Source: Pseudomonadales bacterium
GTDB taxonomy: Bacteria > Pseudomonadota > Gammaproteobacteria > Pseudomonadales > UBA5518
Assembly (NCBI GenBank): GCA_024234165.1
Contig: JACKOP010000005.1
Coordinates: 62,001 to 126,000, forward strand
Length of the DNA stretch: 64,000 nucleotides
Direction: 5' to 3'
How positions within the stretch are numbered: position 1 is the stretch's first letter; every line of letters starts with the position of its first letter. Below are positions 14,251 to 22,329 of the stretch, one piece after another. A program made the position numbers and the translations under genes. Under the pieces are notes generated by a model. The model searched no databases and was not told where the DNA came from. It saw only the letters and a list, made by a program, of their open reading frames with translations.

Positions 14251-14549
14251 TGGAGTGGTCTCGCATTCTTGGTCGAACACGAGACAACCCCCTCGGAGGG
14301 CTTCTTGCAAGCTCTTCGAGGGGGCCTTGCTTCCGCTCCTCACCAACCGTGACAAAAAACGGCCGGAAATCCCTCAGATAGTCTGGTCAAGCTCAGACCA
14401 CCTCGCACATCGACCGGCGGGTGGGTGAAAGCCGCCATTATCCAGGAGGCGCCATCGCCATAGACGCGGTCTTCCGGTGGTATCAAGCGAATATCGCCAA
14501 CTTCATCACGCAATCTGGGGTTGGTCAGCGACTCGACGGCGTAGAGCAC

Positions 14550-16431
14550 CCCAAGTTCCGCACTTCGTGCCCGGTTTTGGCGGGGTCGCCGCTAGCCACA
14601 CTCCATGATTTCAACGACTTGGGCGTGCCGCAAGCCCGATTTCCAGACAATCGTGTTGTGTCACGCCTTAACGTTTTGATGGCTTTAATGGCGGGTTGGC
14701 ATGTGATAGCGTTGACACATGTACACGCGCATCACCCGCTCCGGCGGCCGGAGCTACCTGCAACTCGTCGAAGGCTTCCGCACCCAGGCCGGGGTGCGCC
14801 AGCGCGTGGTCGCCAACCTCGGTCGCCTGGATGAGCTGGACGGCAAGAAACTCGATCCACTCATCCACGGCTTGCAGCGTGCGCTCGGTCGCGTGCCGAT
14901 CTCGGCACCCGTGCCGGAGTACGACTCGGCACGGGCGCTGGGCGATGTGCATGCCCTGAATGAACTGTGGTCGAGTCTGGGTTTGGGCGATGCCGTACGT
15001 CAGGCCCTGCGCTCCTCGCGCCGCGCATTCGATGCCGAGGCGATGGTGCGGGCGATGGTGTTCAACCGCCTGTGTGCACCCGATTCCAAGCTCGGCTGTC
15101 TGGAATGGCTGGAGACGGTGGCGATCCAGGCATGCCCGAGGCGGTCTCGCACGATCACCTGCTGCGCACGCTGGATGCGCTGATGGATCGCGCCGGGAAG
15201 GTCGAGGCGAAGGTGGCCCAGCTGTTGCGGCCGATGCTCGATCAGCAATTGTCGGTGGTGTTCTACGATCTGACCACGGTGCGCATCCACGGCGAGGGCC
15301 ATGTTCCCGAGGATGTACGTGCCTATGGCATGAACAAGGAAACTGGCGGCATCGCCCGGCAGTTCGTGCTGGGCGTGGTGCAGTCGGCCGAGGGTTTGCC
15401 GCTGATGCACACCGTGCATGCCGGCAACGTTGCCGAGACCGCCACCCTCAAGGCCATGCTCGAACAGGTGCTGGCGCGCTTCCCGGTCGAGCGGGTGATC
15501 CGGTCGCCGACCGCGGTCTGCTCAGTCTGGACAACATCGCCCAGATCGGCGAGCTGGCCCGGCAGACCGAGCGCAAGTTGCAGTTCATCCGGCGGTGCCG
15601 GCACGGCGCTACGCAGAGCTGGGCGGCACGCTCGATGCGATGAGCTTCGGCGAGGGTCTGGCCGAAGGCCGCTTCGCCGAGCACCGGCTGGTGGTCGCGC
15701 ACGATCCGACCTGAGCGGCCGAGCAGACGGCCAGCCGCCACCAACGCATCGCCGAACTGGAAGCCTTCGCCGACCAGCTTGTCGCCAAGCTCGACGCGCA
15801 GGACAAAGGCCTCACCGAACGCGGCCGCAAGGCCAGCGACCGCGGTGCCTACAGCCGCTTCCAGCAAGCCGTTGCCGAGGCCGAGTTGACTCGCTTCGTG
15901 AAGCCGCAATACCACGCCGAGCGCTTCAGCTATACCCTCGACGAGGCGGCCATCGCACGCGCGGAGACCTTCGACGGCAAGCTGGTACTGCTGACCAATG
16001 TCGAGGACTTTACAGCCGCGCAGATCGTCGAGCGCTACAAGAACTGGCCGACATCGAGCGCGGCTTCCGGGTGCTCAAGAGCGACCTTGCGATTGCACCG
16101 GTGTACCACCGCCTCCCGGATCGCATCCGCGCGCACGCGCTGATCTGCTTCCCGGCGCTGCTGCTGTATCGGGTGATGCGCATGCGCTTGAAGCAGCACG
16201 GCAGCGTCCACAGCCCGAAGACCGCGCTGGAGCTGCTGCGGCGAATCCAGCAGCACCGCGTCACTATCGGCACGCAACACCTGACCGGTATTGGCAAGAT
16301 CACACCCCAGCAACTCCAACTCTTCGAGGCCTTGACCGTCAAAGCACCCGCCTGAAGCGCTTGTTGTGGCATTTTTGACTTACGTCACCAAGTCAAATCA
16401 AACACTTGCGTGATTAGCTGCGGAACTTGGG
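14550..16431 (+). mobile_element. IS1634-family-like insertion sequence inside the RES gene
   Basis: An 1882 bp element with perfect 13 bp terminal inverted repeats CCCAAGTTCCGCA, flanked by AGCAC duplications (14545-14549 and 16432-16436). Excision with one AGCAC copy restores the RES frame. It carries one transposase gene on the plus strand, which is badly frameshifted. It lies 150 bp from the other insertion in the same gene; the two are adjacent, not nested. Confidence 0.87.
14719..16355 (+). pseudogene. IS1634-like transposase, multiply frameshifted
   Basis: Starts MYTRITRSGGRSYLQLVEGF. Family motifs such as VVFYDLTTVRIHGEG, LLTNVEDFTAAQIVERYK and ERGFRVLKSDLAIAPVYHRL are recognisable but fall in different frames. 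Frame changes are seen near 15130, 15505, 15600 and 16045, and an in-frame TGA occurs near 15712. An intact version would be about 545 residues. The element cannot move by itself. Confidence 0.85.
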
Positions 16432-16552
16432 AGCACGCCCCAATCCTGAGGATTGGAGACGCGCTCGAACAGGTGGATCTGGGGATAGCGCGACAGCATG
16501 ACCCGATAGACGGGTTCATTGACCTGGCTACCGGGTAGAGTATCGATGGCGA

Positions 16553-16954
16553 TCACCAGCCACCTCGCTCCGCATCAAGAAAATCCCTGACCACGGCCAG
16601 GTCAACCACCTGACCAGCGAGTATTCGGCTCAGCGGGGTCGTGCCATTGAACAGCGGGTTGTCGTTGGGAGTAGCCAGCCACTGGTCAGCCAGCACCTGA
16701 TCGGGCAGCAAGATTTGCAGGGACTTGTAAATCCCCAAAATGTAGCTGACCCGCTCCAACAGGTCTCGCGTCAGCTTGGCCTTCTCGGGCTGGCTCTTCC
16801 AGTTGTAAAGGGTCTTCTCATTACTGAGCCCCAATAGCACCATTTGCTGGGCACCAGTGATGCGCCACTGGCTGAAGATATTGAAAATCGCCGGTAGCAG
16901 TGAACTGGTGACACTGGAACCACGCTGCAGCAGTTGTTCGGCCTGAGCGATCAT
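16553..16954 (-). CDS. Xre/MbcA/ParS-type antitoxin (DUF2384) of the RES locus
   Basis: 133-residue antitoxin. A helix-turn-helix-like N-terminal half (QMVLLGLSNEKTLYNWKSQ) is followed by the DUF2384 toxin-binding part ending FLDAERGGW. A strong ribosome site AGGAGG lies 6 nt before the ATG. Its TGA overlaps the GTG start of the RES toxin, so the pair was translationally coupled. The gene is intact although the toxin is destroyed, so it is now an orphan antitoxin, possibly able to neutralise a related toxin elsewhere. Confidence 0.85.
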   Translation of the reverse strand: MIAQAEQLLQRGSSVTSSLLPAIFNIFSQWRITGAQQMVLLGLSNEKTLYNWKSQPEKAKLTRDLLERVSYILGIYKSLQILLPDQVLADQWLATPNDNPLFNGTTPLSRILAGQVVDLAVVRDFLDAERGGW

Positions 16955-16979
16955 GATTACCTCCTGAACAGCACTTTCG

Positions 16980-17030
16980 CTGTATCCTTACAGTGCCTGA
17001 ATGCAAGCCAGCAGACTGTAATGTTACAGT
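16980..17030 (-). promoter_or_regulatory. Operator array upstream of the Xre antitoxin
   Basis: Two inverted repeats lie 25-76 bp before the antitoxin start: CTGTA-TCCT-TACAG (16980-16993) and ACTGTAA-TG-TTACAGT (17015-17030). They share the half-site CTGTA/TACAG, and their centres are 36 bp apart. A further CCTGTAA half-site lies at about 17035-17041. A TTGACT -35-like hexamer overlaps the distal palindrome. This fits autorepression by the Xre antitoxin, which is inferred. Confidence 0.6.
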
Positions 17031-17104
17031 CAACCCTGTAAAATCTCTTGTGCGTCAGCCGTCTGCGTTTCAGTTCAACGCAGGTGTGCGGCGATGGCAT
17101 CGAA

Positions 17105-17842
17105 TCATGTACTGCCAGCGAATCCAGAGATGTCGCCCTCTGCTTCCAATGAAATGCACAACTCACGGGTGGCGTCTGAAATCGGTGCGGACAACAACGC
17201 GGTTATGGAATCCTCCAGATTGGCAATGAACAGGCGGGTATTCGATTCCAGCCGGTCGGCAGATCCGGTTTCCAGCATGCGCACATGGTCATCGAGGCCG
17301 TGAAACACGAGCACCGCCGCCAGCAACAATCGCTGGCGTGCGACTGTCTCCGGCAGGTATGTGGAGCGTAGCGCCTGACGCAGCGCCTGAACGAAGCGGT
17401 CGCTACGCGCCAGCCTCAACGGCGACGCCGGTGTGCCATGGACCGACAGGGTATGCAACGCGATGAGCTGAGCGTTGATGCGAATGAATGCCCGTCCACC
17501 ATCGGCATCGTCAAGTTTGGCGGCTATCGGCTGTACGAAGGCATTTACCAGTGAGCGTAAACCCGATGGGCTTTCCGATTCTTCCAGACGATTCAACAGC
17601 ACTTCACGTGCAGCAGTAATGCCCGCGACATGCCTGTCGAGGATGACCTGCAACAATCCCTGCTTGTCACCGAAGTGATACTGGCACGCACTGCTGTTTT
17701 TCTGCCCCGCCGCCTTGCTGACCTCGTTCAACGAGACGTTTTCTATGCTGCGACTGGCAAACAGCGCTTCAGCAACGCTGATGAGTCGCGTCCGTGTGGC
17801 CTGACTGCGTCGCGTCACGGCACCATCGGATGGCTTTGACAT
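17105..17842 (-). CDS. TetR/AcrR-family transcriptional regulator
   Basis: 245 residues. The N-terminal helix-turn-helix region (about 15-60) contains TRTRLISVAEALFASRSIENVSLNE split by the usual turn, and ends QYHFGDKQGLL, the TetR Y-HF-K signature. The C-terminal ligand-binding half is not conserved enough to name an effector. It is on the same strand as the downstream oxidoreductase cluster but transcribed away from it. It could regulate that cluster, whose promoter holds an imperfect palindrome (24986-25003); this is inference. Confidence 0.88.
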   Translation of the reverse strand: MSKPSDGAVTRRSQATRTRLISVAEALFASRSIENVSLNEVSKAAGQKNSSACQYHFGDKQGLLQVILDRHVAGITAAREVLLNRLEESESPSGLRSLVNAFVQPIAAKLDDADGGRAFIRINAQLIALHTLSVHGTPASPLRLARSDRFVQALRQALRSTYLPETVARQRLLLAAVLVFHGLDDHVRMLETGSADRLESNTRLFIANLEDSITALLSAPISDATRELCISLEAEGDISGFAGST

Positions 17843-17896
17843 TTGATATATCTTCGATCAGCAAGCGCGCCCCAAACCGACGATCAAGAGGTGCGG

Positions 17897-18088
17897 ATGA
17901 AATTCTGGCAGACGCTCACATGGACAGAACCCGATCAGTTGCTCGACGTTGTCAGGCATGCAGAAGACGTCGGTTTCGACGGTGTGATGCTGAGCGACCA
18001 TGGTGCATTCCCCAGGGAAGTACGTTCACGTTACCCCTACTTCGCCGACGGCACGCCGCCAATGACGCACGACGGCTTTCTGCCCGAC
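17897..18088 (+). pseudogene. N-terminal fragment of an LLM-class flavin-dependent oxidoreductase
   Basis: About 64 codons from an ATG read MKFWQTLTWTEPDQLL to DGFLPD, which matches the start of luciferase-like (LLM) monooxygenases, including GFDGVMLSDH and the SRYPYFADG region. Homology then stops, and the frame runs into the 3' end of the oppositely transcribed PQQ dehydrogenase gene. Full members have about 300-350 residues, so this is a truncated remnant of a deletion or rearrangement. It is divergent from the TetR gene, possibly its former target. Confidence 0.7.
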
Positions 18089-18142
18089 TGCCGGGCAACG
18101 CTCTCGCTGAGCGCACGCTCGGATCCCGGACTTGTCCGTTCG

Positions 18143-20110
18143 TCAATGCAGCGTGAAAGCGATCAGGGCATCACCCGATTCCGACCATGCATGTCCGCCT
18201 GCGGCAATGACGACATATTGCGGACCATCGGGACGCAAGCGGTAGCTCATGGGGGTGGCGCTCGCCGTGAATGGCAGGCGATAGCGCCACACTTCATCAC
18301 CCGTTTGCGCATCGAACGCACGGAAGAACCTGTCCATCGTTGCACCCACGAACACCAGCCCCCCGGCCGTCACGATCGAGCCGCCCAGGTTCGGCGTGCC
18401 AAGCCTGAACCACAAGGGAAAGGGTGCCTGATCCCGCGTAGAACCCAGCGGGCGTTTCCACAATACCTGCCCGGACTTCAGATCGACTGCCGTCAACGTA
18501 CCCCAAGGGGTTGGCGCGCACGGAGCGCCAAGGTTCGACAGCAGCATCGTGCGCTTGGCTCCATATACCGTGCCCTGCTGTGGATAGAATTCATCGGGAA
18601 AGTGTCCCAGCTCGGCAACGCCACCGTCATATATCTTCCGCGGTATCAGTTGCACGATCTGCGCAATGGCGGTCTGGTTCGTGTACAGGACTCCATGCAC
18701 CGGATCGATCGCCACACTGCCCCAGTTCGAGCCCCCCAGGCTGGAGGGGTACTGGATCGAACCTTCCAAAGAAGGGGGAGTGAAGATTCCTTCATAGCGA
18801 AGCCTGCTCATCTTCCCGGCACAATCGCGCTTGTCGAAAAAGGCAAAGCCGAAAACATCATTTGCTGCAAAGATCGGGGGTTGCAGCGGTGCCGGGTGAG
18901 TGGGGAAGGGTTGCGTCGGTGACAACTGCTCGCCGGGCACACCGCCTTGTGGTACGGGGCGCTCCTCCACCGGGTACAGCGGCTCGCCGGTCTCGCGATC
19001 GAGCAGGAATATGTGCCCCATCTTGGTTGCCTGCGCAACCGCCGGAACACCGCCACCCACACCCCCGAGCTGAAACAATACCGGTTGCGAAGCCACGTCA
19101 TAATCCCAGACGTCGTGGTGCACGGTCTGAAAGGCCCACACGACCTTTCCGGTGCTGACGTCGAGAGCAACCGTCGAACTGCCATACCGGTCCAGGTTGC
19201 CGCGCACGCCGCCGAACAGATCGGGCCCCGCGTTGCCCGTCGGCAGAAACACCAGCCCGCGCTCCTCGTCGCCCGACATGATCGACCAGACATTCGGAGT
19301 GCCGGGACGATAGATCGGCGCATCCGGGTCTATGCTGCGCTCGGCCTCGGTAATGGGTGCGGGATCCCACGCCCAGCGCAGCGCACCCGTGCGAACGTCG
19401 TATCCCTTGACGACACCACTCGGCGCGTTCGTTCTCAGGTTGTCGGCAACCAGCGCGCCGACCACGACCACATCACGAACGACGATCGGCGGCGACGTCG
19501 GGTAGCGCTCCCACTTCGGGGCCGGCTGCAGATTCTCGCGCAGATCGACGCGCCCGCCTCGCCCGAAATCACGGCAGGGTTGGCCGGTTTTCGCATCGAG
19601 CGCAATCAGCTCCGAATCGAGCGTGGCGGCAAGGATGCGCGTTGCGCAGACACCATCGCCGGGAGCATTGGTTTCACGCCAGAAAGCCACCCCGCGGCAC
19701 GCTCGGGTGGAAGGGGTTTCATCGAAGTGACGATTGCGGACTTCGGGATCGAACGACCAGCGCTCGACGCCTGTTTCGGGATCCAGCGCGATCACGCGGT
19801 TATACGGCGTACAGAATACAAGCTGGTCGTCGACCAATATCGGCGTGACGCTGAAACTCGTCTTGGTTTCGGTCGAACTGCCGTTGCTGAAATCGCCACT
19901 GCGATGCGTCCAGGCAACTTGCAGTCCATTGACGTTGGCGGGCGTAATTTGGGTCAGTGGCGAGTAGCGTAGCCCACCCTTGTCACCGCCGTATTCCGGC
20001 CATCCCGCCATTGCACCAGTATCATTTCCGTCGGTTGAAGGCCTGCTCCCGCATCCGGCAAGGGCCAACACGCTGCACAACAACAAATACCGGAGGGGCT
20101 GTGACTTCAT
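18143..20110 (-). CDS. PQQ-dependent dehydrogenase, lipoprotein
   Basis: 655-residue quinoprotein of the membrane glucose/alcohol dehydrogenase superfamily. It has a type II signal peptide with lipobox LALAGC (Cys near 20) and repeated beta-propeller tryptophan-docking blades such as ALDPETGVERW, ALDVSTGKVVW and FDAQTGDEVWRY. It lacks the N-terminal membrane domain of Gcd and any haem c motif. It would act in the periplasm and pass electrons to ubiquinone or a cytochrome. Substrate is not evident; context (SDR, ketosteroid-dehydrogenase-like gene) suggests an alcohol or steroid-like compound. No pqq biosynthesis genes are in the window. Confidence 0.88.
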   Translation of the reverse strand: MKSQPLRYLLLCSVLALAGCGSRPSTDGNDTGAMAGWPEYGGDKGGLRYSPLTQITPANVNGLQVAWTHRSGDFSNGSSTETKTSFSVTPILVDDQLVFCTPYNRVIALDPETGVERWSFDPEVRNRHFDETPSTRACRGVAFWRETNAPGDGVCATRILAATLDSELIALDAKTGQPCRDFGRGGRVDLRENLQPAPKWERYPTSPPIVVRDVVVVGALVADNLRTNAPSGVVKGYDVRTGALRWAWDPAPITEAERSIDPDAPIYRPGTPNVWSIMSGDEERGLVFLPTGNAGPDLFGGVRGNLDRYGSSTVALDVSTGKVVWAFQTVHHDVWDYDVASQPVLFQLGGVGGGVPAVAQATKMGHIFLLDRETGEPLYPVEERPVPQGGVPGEQLSPTQPFPTHPAPLQPPIFAANDVFGFAFFDKRDCAGKMSRLRYEGIFTPPSLEGSIQYPSSLGGSNWGSVAIDPVHGVLYTNQTAIAQIVQLIPRKIYDGGVAELGHFPDEFYPQQGTVYGAKRTMLLSNLGAPCAPTPWGTLTAVDLKSGQVLWKRPLGSTRDQAPFPLWFRLGTPNLGGSIVTAGGLVFVGATMDRFFRAFDAQTGDEVWRYRLPFTASATPMSYRLRPDGPQYVVIAAGGHAWSESGDALIAFTLH

Positions 20111-20139
20111 GATGTCTGGATTTCCCGTTCGGATCGGAG

Positions 20140-20940
20140 CTATCTGCCCAACGCGCCATCGACGACGGCGATCTGTTCAGGTGACAACGGAGCGCAGTGC
20201 GTCAGCCCTCCATCCACGAACAGGGTGCTGCCGGTCATGCCGGCACTCGCCTCCGACGCCAGCAGCAACAGGGGTCCGGCAAAGTCATCGAGACGATTGG
20301 AGCGCCCGATCGCCATTCCGACGCCAGCGGCGACCGGGACGGCTTCGGTAAAGGTCTCGACGAATTTCTCGGTGGCGACAACACCGGGACACAGGCCGTT
20401 CACGGTTACGCCATATCGCCCGACCTCGATGGCCAGTTGCCGGGTCATGGCCATCAGTGCGCCCTTGGACGTTCCGTAGGCGGGCACCGCCGCCATGCCA
20501 AGCAGCCCCGATGGAGACTCCACATTGATGATTCGGCCCCAGCCGTTGCGCATCATTCCCGGCAGGCAGGCGCGACACATGCGAAACGCACCATTGAGGT
20601 TGGTGTCGATGACACTGACCCACACGTCCTCGTCCATCCGGGTCAGCAGGCCTGGCGGAAATATCGCAGCATTGTTGACCAGGATATCGACCCGCCCCTG
20701 CCAGTCGATCACTTCCTGAACCGCTGCTTCAACCTGAGACGTGCTTCGTACATCGCAGACTATGGCGCGCACGACACCACCGCGCTGATTCAGCTCCGCT
20801 TCGACGCCTCGAAGCGTTTCCAGATGCCTGCCCGTGATCGCCACTGCGGCGCCCGCCTCGGCGAGCGTCGCCGCCATGGCCCGACCAAGCCCGCTGCCAC
20901 CGCCGGTCACGATGGCGACCTTGCCATCGAGCGCTGTCAT
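20140..20940 (-). CDS. Short-chain dehydrogenase/reductase
   Basis: 266-residue classical SDR. The cofactor motif TGGGSGLG is at about 11-18, NNAA near 90, and the catalytic YGTSK near 157 with the upstream Ser in NVESPSG. The start MTALDGKVAIVTGG was chosen because it overlaps the stop of the preceding gene (ATGA) and matches family length. It most resembles oxidoreductases of the 3-oxoacyl-ACP reductase / gluconate 5-dehydrogenase type; substrate unknown. Part of a four-gene minus-strand operon. Confidence 0.9.
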   Translation of the reverse strand: MTALDGKVAIVTGGGSGLGRAMAATLAEAGAAVAITGRHLETLRGVEAELNQRGGVVRAIVCDVRSTSQVEAAVQEVIDWQGRVDILVNNAAIFPPGLLTRMDEDVWVSVIDTNLNGAFRMCRACLPGMMRNGWGRIINVESPSGLLGMAAVPAYGTSKGALMAMTRQLAIEVGRYGVTVNGLCPGVVATEKFVETFTEAVPVAAGVGMAIGRSNRLDDFAGPLLLLASEASAGMTGSTLFVDGGLTHCAPLSPEQIAVVDGALGR

Positions 20941-21929
20941 GACAACCACCGTTGCTGCGCCGGATGGATCGAGTACTCGCACACGCCCATGCAACGTCGC
21001 CCATCATCGAGTTCGAATTCGCAGAACGCTTCGAAGCAGTCCACCGGGTTATCCAGACAGTTGTCGCCGCGATACCAGAGCTTTATCTCGCCGAGCTTCC
21101 TCAGGCTGCGCACCTGCCTCCTGCGTCCATCCGGCAAGTTCAGCACGAAGCGAAATTCAATGGCGGTCGCCCTGTCATCACCCAGAATGATTTCTGCCTC
21201 TACCCCACGCAGGGGCTGATCGCCCTGCGTGCTGGAAATCGACCCAACCGTTGGCATGCTGAGGCGGCTGCCCTGCGGACAGCCCAGCGCGCAGAGCTGC
21301 GCATCGTCCAGATGCAATATCAGCCAGAAATGCCCGGCAAACCTCGGTTCATCGATCCGTTCCCACTCCTTTTCCTCGTGGAAGTTGTGCATCCATGAAC
21401 GCTCGCGATGGGAACGGCAGGCAATGTTGCGCACCTCCCCCCTGGCAGGCCCCTGGCGAATTTCGAATCGCCCGTGGCAATCCATTGCCTGTTCGAAATG
21501 CCCGCCCCACACCATGGAAAAATAGTCATTCGCCTCCGTGAGCTGGTGCGCGGCTTGGGAATGGTCATATTCGAAGGCCGGGTATCGCGCCTTGAAGTTC
21601 AGGTCATAGGCGTACAGCGGTCCATTGAAGCGCACACGAAACGCATCCAGCGGACGCAACACCTCGTAGCTCATGCGTCCATCACCCCACGGTCCCTGCG
21701 GTTCTTTCTGCGGATCGAAGCAATGCTTGTTGCCCCAATACTGCAGAACGCCGTCGATCTGAAACAGTGAAGCCCAGCGGGAATAACCATGATTGGTCAG
21801 AAAGATCTGGGCGACGCCAAAGACGTTCGCATCCGGATCCATGACGCTGAACCAGGTCGTATCGACGAACAGGGCGTCTGGAATCGGGGCCGAATCGAGA
21901 TGCAGAAACTCATCCTGCTCCACCATCAT
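20937..21929 (-). CDS. DUF7064/DUF7065-like protein
   Basis: 330 residues, no signal peptide or membrane segment. The sequence is rich in Trp and charged residues (WGGHFEQAMDCHGRFEIRQG, RSWMHNFHEEKEW), typical of beta-sandwich lipocalin/CrtC-like folds. Related proteins are often found beside steroid or polycyclic catabolic genes, but I know no established activity. Its start is 18 nt after the FAD gene, and its stop overlaps the SDR start. The family label is from recall and moderate. Confidence 0.6.
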   Translation of the reverse strand: MMVEQDEFLHLDSAPIPDALFVDTTWFSVMDPDANVFGVAQIFLTNHGYSRWASLFQIDGVLQYWGNKHCFDPQKEPQGPWGDGRMSYEVLRPLDAFRVRFNGPLYAYDLNFKARYPAFEYDHSQAAHQLTEANDYFSMVWGGHFEQAMDCHGRFEIRQGPARGEVRNIACRSHRERSWMHNFHEEKEWERIDEPRFAGHFWLILHLDDAQLCALGCPQGSRLSMPTVGSISSTQGDQPLRGVEAEIILGDDRATAIEFRFVLNLPDGRRRQVRSLRKLGEIKLWYRGDNCLDNPVDCFEAFCEFELDDGRRCMGVCEYSIHPAQQRWLS

Positions 21930-22329
21930 TCCTTTTCTCCTTTGGTTTCACCCGGTGCAGATATGCCTGGCAGCCCGGTAGCCGAACACCATGGCCGGCC
22001 CGATACTCGATCCCGGTCCGGGGTATGTGACCAGGACACCTGCCGCCGTATTCCCTATCGCGTACAGCCCGTCCATGGCCTTTCCCTGTTGATCCAGCAC
22101 GCGGGCAAATTCGTCGATTTCGAGCCCGCCGCTGGTTCCCACGTCTCCAAGCTCCATGCGCATCGCATAAAACGGCGCTTCCGCCATCGGTCCGAGACAG
22201 GGATTGGGTTGCACCCGAGGGTCGCCATAGTGGCGGTCATAGTTGGTATCACCCCGGTGGAATTCGGCATCGACGCCGGTTCGGGCGTATTCGTTCATTC
22301 GCGCCACCGTATCCAGCAGCCCTCCCTTG

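Larger units (their letters stand above)
10847..14395 (-). mobile_element. 3549 bp three-gene insertion sequence inside the RES gene
   Basis: Ends are TGAGCATGACCA (left) and TGAGCTTGACCA (right, inverted), 11 of 12 identical. Flanking GAC trinucleotides at 10844-10846 and 14396-14398 are the target duplication, and removing the element plus one GAC restores the RES frame. On the minus strand it carries a zinc-ribbon gene, a DDE (rve) transposase gene and an ExeA-like AAA ATPase gene, a three-component layout reminiscent of IS21 or Tn7/Tn5053-like systems. All three genes are frameshifted, so the copy is probably dead. I could not assign a named family. Confidence 0.85.
10425..16556 (-). pseudogene. 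RES-domain NADase toxin gene split by two insertion sequences
   Basis: RES toxins degrade NAD+ and are held in check by an Xre/MbcA-type antitoxin. Three pieces are present: 16556-16432 (GTG start, ends NPQDWGV), 14549-14396 (LYAVESLTNPRL to THPPVDVRGG) and 10846-10425 (RFNRDFGIYY to the stop). Taking out 14550-16431 and 10847-14395 with one copy each of their 5 bp and 3 bp target duplications gives a continuous 693 nt frame, 230 residues plus stop, the normal RES length. Both junctions are in frame (GVLYAVES and GGRFNRDFG). RES-type residues such as E in AIAES and S in CQSVR are retained. The GTG start overlaps the antitoxin stop (GTGA). The toxin cannot be made from this locus as it stands. 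Confidence 0.92.

Noticed and set aside
14287..14322. CCCCCTCG...CGAGGGGG inverted repeat near the right end of the 3.5 kb element as a terminator
   Set aside because: No T run follows on either strand, and the arms are 20 bp apart; it may be a sub-terminal transposase site, but there is nothing to support either reading.
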